NCBI GenBank assembly: GCA_036655775.1
Contig: JAVVPL010000014.1
Location: forward strand, 1-27,294
Direction: 5' to 3'
Length of the DNA: 27,294 nt
Source: JAVVPL01 sp036655775
GTDB lineage: Bacteria; Bacteroidota; Bacteroidia; Bacteroidales; P3
Shown: in pieces, positions 15,736-21,100 of the stretch
Layout: each line of letters starts with the position of its first letter
Position numbering within the stretch: position 1 is the first letter of the stretch
Program-made: the position numbers and the translations under genes
The notes under the pieces: model-generated
Told to the model about the DNA's origin: nothing
The model's input: the letters and a program-made list of their open reading frames with translations, nothing else
The model's database searches: none

Positions 15736-16713
15736 CAAGCCCTACTCAAACAATCATTACTAGCCAAAAAATCCAAATATCTTGAAGAAGCGGGCAAACT
15801 ACAAGAGACAGTTCGTAGTTATCAAGAACTATTATCAAATACCGATTCAATCAATAAAGTATTTATCCAAAAGCAAGAAGAAGCCTTGTCGGCAAACTAC
15901 AAATTGGAACGTAGTTTAGAAAAAAAGGCACAATATACATATATCCTAAGTTTGCTATCCATTATTTTTTGTATTGTATTCATACTTATAATTATCGGGT
16001 TTATTGTGCAAAAGTATCGAACACATATCCAATTACAAAAAAGCAAAAACGAAGCAGAAAAAGCAAAAAAAGAAGCCATTGAATCCAATCGTTTGAGAAC
16101 AAAATTGCTAGAAAATATCTCCAAAGAAATTGAAACGCCTATTCATAAAATACAAAAATTAGCAGAACAAATTGTAGTTGACTCCACCCCCATACTTGAT
16201 AGTTCGTTGATACAAAATATCAAAAATGAAGCCACTAACTTAATTCAAATCTTAGAACTCGTGGTCGATTTTTCCAAATTAGAAGTAGGGGCTATTCAAT
16301 TTGACATTTGCAAAACAGATATTTTAAATCTTTGTTATCGAGCCACCGACCTAGCCCAAAAACAGCCAGGAAATAAAACAGAAATTTATTTTATACCTCA
16401 AATTGAAATTCAACCCATTCCCTTAGATTGTAATTGGATGTTGCGATGCTTGATTTCTGCCATGACAGACCTCACCGAAAGTTTAATTCCCAATAAACTC
16501 CATTTTACTATCAAATACGACCAGGATGGGAAAATGGTGATTTTTGAAATGATAGGTTCTCCCTTAGCCAATCCTCTATTTGCGGGTCAATTACAAACCT
16601 TAAAAAATCATATTAACACCTCTTTGATTCAATCCTTTGGTGGCGCCTATAAAGTAGAAACTAGCGAATTACATCCCGTATTGCTAATTTCTTTACCTAT
16701 TTATTTTATGTAG
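15736..16713 (+). CDS. TPR sensor, C-terminal part: degenerate histidine kinase (pseudokinase)
   Basis: The 325 residues after the gap; very probably the same gene as 14783-15725. In order: the last TPR helices (about 1-62, QALLKQSLLAKKSKYLEE), a transmembrane helix (about 70-91), a coiled coil (about 95-125), a HisKA-like helix pair (about 121-185) and an ATPase-like domain (about 195-325). The phospho-acceptor site reads NISKEIETPIHKI, with K130 in place of the histidine. The N box is replaced by LISAMTDLTESL, the DxGxG box by MIGSPLA, and the glycine-rich lid is missing, although SFGGAYKVET still matches the strand after it. The fold appears kept while catalysis is lost, so a signal-relay or scaffold role is inferred. 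It converges with the nuclease gene 20 nt away. Confidence 0.75.
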   Translation, partial: QALLKQSLLAKKSKYLEEAGKLQETVRSYQELLSNTDSINKVFIQKQEEALSANYKLERSLEKKAQYTYILSLLSIIFCIVFILIIIGFIVQKYRTHIQLQKSKNEAEKAKKEAIESNRLRTKLLENISKEIETPIHKIQKLAEQIVVDSTPILDSSLIQNIKNEATNLIQILELVVDFSKLEVGAIQFDICKTDILNLCYRATDLAQKQPGNKTEIYFIPQIEIQPIPLDCNWMLRCLISAMTDLTESLIPNKLHFTIKYDQDGKMVIFEMIGSPLANPLFAGQLQTLKNHINTSLIQSFGGAYKVETSELHPVLLISLPIYFM

Positions 16714-16732
16714 AGGCTCTCTGTTTTTTTAA

Positions 16733-17440
16733 TTATTTCCATTTCCAACAGCCTATACATACCTCTTTTTCAATCTGTTTTTCTTGTTCATCCGCGAAGG
16801 TAGAAAAAAAGTCAATGCCACTTACTGTTTCCACCGAATCGATAGAAACCGCAAAATTTTGCAGATTTTGATTTATGGCTTGGCTAGGAATTATAAAACC
16901 TATTCCCTTACCCTTAGTTTTATTCACTATTACCTTATAAAAGAAAGAAGGCACTGCAATTTTATGAGCTCCTATAGTGGGAAGCCCTTGAGTCAATAGG
17001 GGCCCTGTAACAATAAAAATAGTATCGTATTCAATAGCCCATAGCCGTACAAGACTTTCTAGTTTTTTCCAAATTCCTCTATTAAAACTTGCTTGTTGTG
17101 GACTTACATTACTAAAATAAAACGACTCCTGCATGCTTTGTAGCGACCAAGCCATATCTGCCGCAGGAGCCAGATGTCCTCGATCATAACCCGAATGTGA
17201 ATAATCTTTATTCGTGGCCATTTTTGCTTTTAATTTGGGGTCAGGCACAAATTTATCGGCACGATCGCAAACTTTTTGTGTTTTAGCTTTTGTTAAACTA
17301 TAAGCGACCCAATTTGCTTGTACATATTTTTCATTATACGATAAGGAAAATCCAGTATGAGAGACAAAAATATTTTCATTTTGAGCCGACAACAAATAAA
17401 ATGAAAGCACTACCAATAAAGTAAATATCTGTTTTTTCAT
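16733..17440 (-). CDS. secreted DNA/RNA non-specific endonuclease (NUC1 / DRGH family)
   Basis: A 235-aa nuclease of the Serratia NUC1 (beta-beta-alpha metal) family. Residues 1-19 are a signal peptide (LLSAQ). The catalytic motif is DRGHLAPAAD with D86, R87, G88 and the general base H89; the Mg-binding Asn is N120 in SFNRGIWKKLE, with E127 on the same helix. SNVSPQQ before it and the FIVTGPLL strand after it are also typical. Family members cut single- and double-stranded DNA and RNA; here the signal peptide implies periplasmic or extracellular action, such as nucleotide scavenging or extracellular DNA degradation. The C-terminus has a CIGC Cys pair. No T9SS CTD is present. Its promoter is divergent from that of the methyltransferase gene. 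Confidence 0.92.
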   Translation of the reverse strand: MKKQIFTLLVVLSFYLLSAQNENIFVSHTGFSLSYNEKYVQANWVAYSLTKAKTQKVCDRADKFVPDPKLKAKMATNKDYSHSGYDRGHLAPAADMAWSLQSMQESFYFSNVSPQQASFNRGIWKKLESLVRLWAIEYDTIFIVTGPLLTQGLPTIGAHKIAVPSFFYKVIVNKTKGKGIGFIIPSQAINQNLQNFAVSIDSVETVSGIDFFSTFADEQEKQIEKEVCIGCWKWK

Positions 17441-17464
17441 ATTTAGAATTCATTCACAATTTTG

Positions 17465-17495
17465 CAAAGATATTCTTTTTTATACGATCCACCAA
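17465..17495 (-). promoter_or_regulatory. promoter of the nuclease gene
   Basis: On the minus strand TTG (17495-17493), a 20-nt spacer and TATCTTTG (17472-17465). The predicted start near 17458 leaves a leader of about 18 nt. Confidence 0.65.
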
Positions 17496-17496
17496 T

Positions 17497-17542
17497 TTTA
17501 AAACAAGGATAAAATAGAGTTTAAAACAAGGATGAAATAGAG
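17497..17542. repeat. tandem 23-bp direct repeat between divergent promoters
   Basis: Two copies, 17497-17519 and 17520-17542, differ at one base (core TTTAAAACAAGGAT, then AAAATAGAG or GAAATAGAG). They fill the space between the -33 boxes of the nuclease and methyltransferase promoters, the position expected of a shared operator. A binding role is inferred. Confidence 0.85.
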
Positions 17543-17561
17543 AAAGGTATAGAAACGACTA

Positions 17562-17593
17562 TTTGGTTACTTCCCAAATGATTCTTATATTTG
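17562..17593 (+). promoter_or_regulatory. promoter of the homocysteine methyltransferase gene
   Basis: TTTG (17562-17565), 20 nt, then TATATTTG (17586-17593). The predicted start near 17600 leaves a leader of about 108 nt with a small in-frame ORF. No known SAM riboswitch fold was recognised in this leader. Confidence 0.65.
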
Positions 17594-17608
17594 CGCACAG
17601 AAAAAACC

Positions 17609-17701
17609 ATGGATTTCTTCTTTGAAGAGAGAGTTCAAATAAATTTGGATTTTACATTTCGTACACTTCAAATCATGGCTATAAAATCATTGCTAATTTA
17701 G
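17609..17701 (+). other. upstream ORF of 30 codons in the methyltransferase leader
   Basis: ATG at 17609 to TAG at 17699-17701, product beginning MDFFFEERVQINLDF. It lies in the predicted transcript, begins about 9 nt after the predicted start, is in the same frame as the methyltransferase, and stops 6 nt before its ATG. It could be a leader peptide or a chance ORF; no Met or Cys run is seen. Confidence 0.3.
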
Positions 17702-17707
17702 AGAAAC

Positions 17708-18664
17708 ATGCAAGTACAACAAGCCGTATCCATCACAAAAGCGCTGCAATCGCAAATTTTGATACTCGATGGCGCCATGGGCACTTTAATTCAAAACTCT
17801 CTCCTAGCCAAAGAGGATAAAAGCGTGTATGATTTGCTTAACCTAACGAAACCCGAACTAATTACACAAATACACACCGATTATCTACTCGCAGGCGCCC
17901 ATATTCTCAAAACCAATACATTTAATGCCAATGCCATTTCCTTGGCCAATTTTGGCTTAGAATCGCTCGCATATAGACTTAATTTTTCTGGAGCACAAAT
18001 TGCCCAGCAAGCCATTTTAGAATTTAATAAAACACAAACTAAAAACAAAGAAGTTCATTTTGTGGCAGGCTGTATGGGCCCCACCTCACAAATGCGGCCC
18101 CTTAGCTTTGACAGCAATACGCAATTTCAAAAAAATATGGATTTTTCAAAATTGAAAAATGCCTATTATACTCAAGCCAAAGGCTTGATGGAAGGAGGTG
18201 TAGATGTATTTTTGATAGAAACCATAGTGGATTTATATACAGCTAAAGCTGCACTCTACGCAATTGAAGACCTTTTTAAAGAAAAACAAAAACAAATCCC
18301 CATACTCTGTTCGCTCACACTCACCAAGGAAGGCAATTGCTTTTCGGGAGAAAGTTTAGCACACAGCCTCTCTTCTTTATCCAAATTTTCACTTTTAAGC
18401 ATTGGGCTCAACTGTATGGAAGCACAAATAATGGGTCCTTATCTTGAGCAAATTGCCAGCCAATTTCCTCTTTACGTAAGTGCGCACCCCAATGCAGGAC
18501 TTCCCAATACTTTGGGACAATACTCCCAAAGTCCCGCACAAATACTCTCGTTTTTGACTCCTCTTTTAAAAAAAAGTATTTTGCATATCGTTGGCGGTTG
18601 CTGTGGCACTACTCCTGCATATACCAAAGCAGTGGCCGATACATTACACTGCATTCGGAAATAA
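17708..18664 (+). CDS. homocysteine S-methyltransferase domain protein (stand-alone MetH N-terminal domain)
   Basis: A 318-aa protein covering the homocysteine-binding barrel of cobalamin-dependent methionine synthase (MetH). Visible marks: LILDGAMGTLIQ near the N-terminus, HILKTNTFNAN, VAGCMGPTSQM, and the zinc/thiolate ligands C236 (GLNCMEA) and C298/C299 (GGCCGTTP). Full MetH is about 1200 aa with pterin-, cobalamin- and reactivation domains; these are absent here and not encoded nearby. Many Bacteroidota split MetH so that this domain is a separate gene, and that is the likely reading. The alternative is a free homocysteine methyltransferase using S-methylmethionine (MmuM-like); the DKSVYDLLNLTKPELI region favours the MetH type. 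It ends 10 nt from a convergent gene. Confidence 0.88.
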   Translation: MQVQQAVSITKALQSQILILDGAMGTLIQNSLLAKEDKSVYDLLNLTKPELITQIHTDYLLAGAHILKTNTFNANAISLANFGLESLAYRLNFSGAQIAQQAILEFNKTQTKNKEVHFVAGCMGPTSQMRPLSFDSNTQFQKNMDFSKLKNAYYTQAKGLMEGGVDVFLIETIVDLYTAKAALYAIEDLFKEKQKQIPILCSLTLTKEGNCFSGESLAHSLSSLSKFSLLSIGLNCMEAQIMGPYLEQIASQFPLYVSAHPNAGLPNTLGQYSQSPAQILSFLTPLLKKSILHIVGGCCGTTPAYTKAVADTLHCIRK

Positions 18665-18673
18665 TACCTACCC

Positions 18674-18693
18674 TTTATTGATCTTTATTGATC
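18674..18693. repeat. tandem 10-bp repeat over the end of the 175-aa protein gene
   Basis: TTTATTGATC occurs twice in tandem (18674-18683, 18684-18693), covering the last codons and stop of the minus-strand gene and setting its final residues (KINKDQ). Confidence 0.8.
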
Positions 18694-19202
18694 TTTTTTA
18701 CACATTCACAAAATTCTGAAGCCACGGGATCTTTGATAGTGTAGATTTCCGAAGCGGGTTCATAATTGTAGGGCACATATTTATATACCTGACAAGCGGC
18801 AAATTTACCATCTTTAGAAAGTAAAGCATTTAAACGAACGCCTTGTCCACTCTCCCCTTTCATAGGGTATAAACTCATAATATTACCTGTTTCGAGCGCT
18901 TGCATCAAGTTGTGTAGGCTATCTGATTTAAAAAAGATTTCATACGATTTAATTTCACTTTTTGTGGGCACATAGATCCATTGTCCTCTATTAAAGAATA
19001 ACATTACCACACCCACCAGCACAAAGATAATTCCAAAAGTCATCAAGGCTAAATAAAGAGCGGCTTTATTGTCCACTCCTCCAAAGCTAGCGCCTAGTAT
19101 ACAAACAAGCCCTAAAGCAATGCCAATACCTGCATAAAGTGAATTTTTAACATTTTTTTGTTTTGCTACAACGTCCAATGACGAAGCTAATATTGATTCC
19201 AT
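18675..19202 (-). CDS. two-helix membrane protein of unknown function
   Basis: A 175-aa protein not recognised as a named family. Residues about 22-42 and 47-70 are two transmembrane helices with a short loop (GGVDNK) between; the N-terminal 20 residues are polar. After helix 2, a region of about 105 residues (72-175) is soluble and probably cytoplasmic. It contains GQWIYVPTKSEIKSYEIFF, an alternation of strands and helices, and ends in EFCECVKKINKDQ. No catalytic motif is seen. It converges with the methyltransferase gene (10-nt gap), and a TAnnTTTG match lies 69 nt upstream. Confidence 0.7.
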   Translation of the reverse strand: MESILASSLDVVAKQKNVKNSLYAGIGIALGLVCILGASFGGVDNKAALYLALMTFGIIFVLVGVVMLFFNRGQWIYVPTKSEIKSYEIFFKSDSLHNLMQALETGNIMSLYPMKGESGQGVRLNALLSKDGKFAACQVYKYVPYNYEPASEIYTIKDPVASEFCECVKKINKDQ

Positions 19203-19270
19203 TTTTTAAAAATTTAGTCGATTAAATTAAATATACTATGGATATACGCTTATACAAGAATAAATATATT

Positions 19271-19278
19271 CAAACATA
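19271..19278 (-). promoter_or_regulatory. candidate -7 element for the 175-aa membrane protein
   Basis: The minus strand reads TATGTTTG (exact TAnnTTTG). The predicted start near 19264 leaves a leader of about 62 nt. The -33 box is weak. Confidence 0.4.
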
Positions 19279-19331
19279 AACAAAGGATATATCCGTAAAG
19301 GTTATTAAGGAATAATAAATAAAAAAATCGA

Positions 19332-19715
19332 CTAGATGCGAATGCACCGTATGGAATAGATATAATAATGTGATTGATATTTTGCACTATTCACGGCATA
19401 AAACATCTCCGTGGCACATAAATTTTGCATCCAAAATGTTGGCAATTTATCTTTTGTAAAATTTATGACTGGAACGCTTGCATTTTCGGGATCCGAACTC
19501 AAGCGAAATCCAGTAGTGATGGACGAAACATTAGCATCCCTAAAAAGAACTTCCGAATATAAATTAGACCACTCTTCAAAGGTATCTCCCATAGATTGAA
19601 AACTTTCCTCTGAAGTATCTTGCACGGGCATAGAACTATCATTTTGCGAACTAGCAAAACTTGCTATGGACACAAAAAACAAAATAAATACCAAAGATTT
19701 GAGGGTAATTTTCAT
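19332..19715 (-). CDS. small exported protein of unknown function
   Basis: A 127-aa protein starting at the ATG at 19715 (the frame opens one codon earlier with a TTG). Residues 1-23 form a signal peptide ending FASSQ. The mature part begins Ser/Asp/Glu-rich (NDSSMPVQDTSEESFQSMGD), followed by FEEWSNLYSEVLFRDANVSS, and ends in an aromatic and basic tail (YQSHYYIYSIRCIRI) that is unlike the rest; a frameshift or late truncation is possible. No family was recognised and no T9SS CTD is present. Its promoter fits the consensus very well, so the gene is probably expressed. Confidence 0.6.
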   Translation of the reverse strand: MKITLKSLVFILFFVSIASFASSQNDSSMPVQDTSEESFQSMGDTFEEWSNLYSEVLFRDANVSSITTGFRLSSDPENASVPVINFTKDKLPTFWMQNLCATEMFYAVNSAKYQSHYYIYSIRCIRI

Positions 19716-19757
19716 CAATTAGGGATAGACCTACAATAAGTTTAACTAAATTTTGTA

Positions 19758-19789
19758 CAAATATAACACTTCTGCTCGGAATTATCAAA
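19758..19789 (-). promoter_or_regulatory. promoter of the 127-aa exported protein
   Basis: On the minus strand TTTG (19789-19786), a 20-nt spacer and TATATTTG (19765-19758). The predicted start near 19751 leaves a leader of about 35 nt. Confidence 0.65.
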
Positions 19790-19817
19790 ATACAAGCAAC
19801 ATATTATCTTATTTTAT

Positions 19818-19857
19818 TAAAAAAACACAGGCTTATCTTTTTGATAAGTCTGTGTTT
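19818..19857 (-). terminator. intrinsic terminator of the OM barrel gene
   Basis: A 15-bp stem (19823-19837 with 19843-19857, one G-T pair, core CACAG/CTGTG) with a 5-nt loop is followed on the minus strand by a T run. It begins 21 nt after the stop codon at 19879. Confidence 0.92.
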
Positions 19858-19878
19858 AAGATACATAAAAATCTTTAT

Positions 19879-20610
19879 CTACAATGTAAAGATCAAACTG
19901 ATTCCCACTTGCAAAGGTGTCATACTAGATTTTGGCAATCCATCTACCACCGTTGCTCCGTCCATGGTATACCAATTTGCTTTTCCAGTTTGTTGTACCC
20001 ATTTGGCAAATAAACCTAAACGAAAACCTTTTGCAAGGATCCATTCTGCTCGTAAGCCCAAAGATACATACCCTTGTATTTTTTGTTTTACTTCAAAACC
20101 TTTAGACATAGGCAAATTTAAAAAATCGCCTAAGGGAATTTTATCTTCTGATAAACCCGATTGATAGCGAAAAGAAGCTTGTGTAATACCCAAGGCCAAT
20201 TGTCCAGAAAACACAAAACGAGAAGTTTTCACAAATTCATACTCTCCATAAAGCCCTTCATACATATTGTAAAATTTGTATGTAGGTTTAGAAGAAGCAA
20301 ATGGTGACATACTTCCAAATATATTATATTCCAAACCTATACCCCATCGTTTATCGGAGTACATACCTATTTGAAAATTTCCACCAAATTGAGCATCCGT
20401 AATTTTAACCCCTGTACTATTTTGAATCTGCGTTCTAAAATCTTTATTTGCAAAACCAGCAAAAGCAACCGCAGGATGTATGCCTATTTTCAAATGATAA
20501 ATATTTTCTTGCGAATTTTTAATTTCTATAGAACCTGAACTTTGAGCAAAAAGAGTAGTATACCCTAGAAAAAAAATGCCAAAGATAGATGACAAAATTA
20601 TTTTTTTCAT
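19879..20610 (-). CDS. outer-membrane beta-barrel protein
   Basis: A 243-aa protein with a signal peptide (about 1-22, TLFAQ) and alternating amphipathic strands with many aromatic residues (WGIGLEYNIFG, YEGLYGEYEFV, RFVFSGQLALGI, VSLGLRAEWIL, FRLGLFAKWV), ending in the strand QVGISLIFTL. This is the pattern of small Bacteroidota outer-membrane barrels of the OmpA/PorT-like superfamily. No peptidoglycan-binding domain is present. It has its own strong terminator and a long upstream region (20611-21100) with palindromic repeats, so it is probably a separately regulated single gene. Substrate and role are unknown. Confidence 0.78.
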   Translation of the reverse strand: MKKIILSSIFGIFFLGYTTLFAQSSGSIEIKNSQENIYHLKIGIHPAVAFAGFANKDFRTQIQNSTGVKITDAQFGGNFQIGMYSDKRWGIGLEYNIFGSMSPFASSKPTYKFYNMYEGLYGEYEFVKTSRFVFSGQLALGITQASFRYQSGLSEDKIPLGDFLNLPMSKGFEVKQKIQGYVSLGLRAEWILAKGFRLGLFAKWVQQTGKANWYTMDGATVVDGLPKSSMTPLQVGISLIFTL

Positions 20611-20884
20611 ATTTTTGAAATTTTAAAAAAATTATTTTAACTCTCTATTTGTCAAATTAATTGCTTTTTAGAGATTAATATATATTTTCCTACTTTATCT
20701 AAGCTTTTCGGTTTTTGCTTTTTCTTTTATGCAACCATTTTGCATTCGCAAAATAGACACACCAAACATACTTCTTTCCAGAGAAGAAATTTGAATAATT
20801 TTATAGAGTTAAATGCTTCTTTCTATATTAATTAATATTGAAATAAAGTTCAAAAGCTAGCAAAACTTTTACTCTTTTAAGCAA

Positions 20885-20892
20885 CAAATTTA
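20885..20892 (-). promoter_or_regulatory. candidate distal promoter element of the OM barrel gene, flanked by palindromes
   Basis: The minus strand reads TAAATTTG. The first TTCATGAA palindrome (20903-20910) falls between this -7 element and the expected -33 position, and two more lie further upstream, as operators would. Confidence 0.35.
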
Positions 20893-20962
20893 AAAATAAA
20901 TTTTCATGAAATAAAATAAATTTTCATGAAATAAATTTTAAAAATAAATATAATTTCATGAA
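20893..20962. repeat. tandem 20-bp repeat and three TTCATGAA palindromes
   Basis: A perfect 20-bp unit is repeated at 20893-20912 and 20913-20932. Each copy contains the palindrome TTCATGAA (20903-20910, 20923-20930), and a third, separate palindrome lies at 20955-20962. Confidence 0.85.
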
Positions 20963-21100
20963 AATGAGACCGTTGCGAAGTAACCATTTAAAAAATATTT
21001 GTATTTTGCATATATAAATACTTCAAAAATTAGGAGAAGTCACGCTTTTATCAACTTCATCGATTTGGCAGTAGCTCCACAAAAAATTAAGAAACAGTTT

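Larger units (their letters stand above)
20611..21100. other. 490-bp region without a gene, upstream of the OM barrel gene
   Basis: This is the longest wholly internal gene-free stretch of the window. It holds two minus-strand TAnnTTTG candidates (TATGTTTG at 20763-20770; TAAATTTG at 20885-20892), a perfect 7-bp hairpin ATTTTGC-ATTC-GCAAAAT (20737-20754), a tandem 20-bp repeat and three TTCATGAA palindromes. If either promoter is used, the barrel gene has a leader of about 150 or 270 nt. No convincing ORF was found. Confidence 0.6.

Noticed and set aside
16711..16732. Terminator between the pseudokinase and nuclease genes
   Set aside because: AGAGGCTCTCT before a T run is too short a palindrome to form a loop-bearing stem.
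17600..17707. SAM riboswitch in the homocysteine methyltransferase leader
   Set aside because: I could find no conserved SAM-I, SAM-II or SAM-IV core; only a short 5-bp hairpin is visible.
20729..20794. 21-codon plus-strand ORF in the 490-bp gene-free region
   Set aside because: It has no promoter or recognisable pattern and overlaps a hairpin; a chance ORF is more likely.
20893..20962. CRISPR array from repeated units
   Set aside because: The two 20-bp copies are directly adjacent with no spacer, and no cas gene is present; also true of the 23-bp repeat at 17497.
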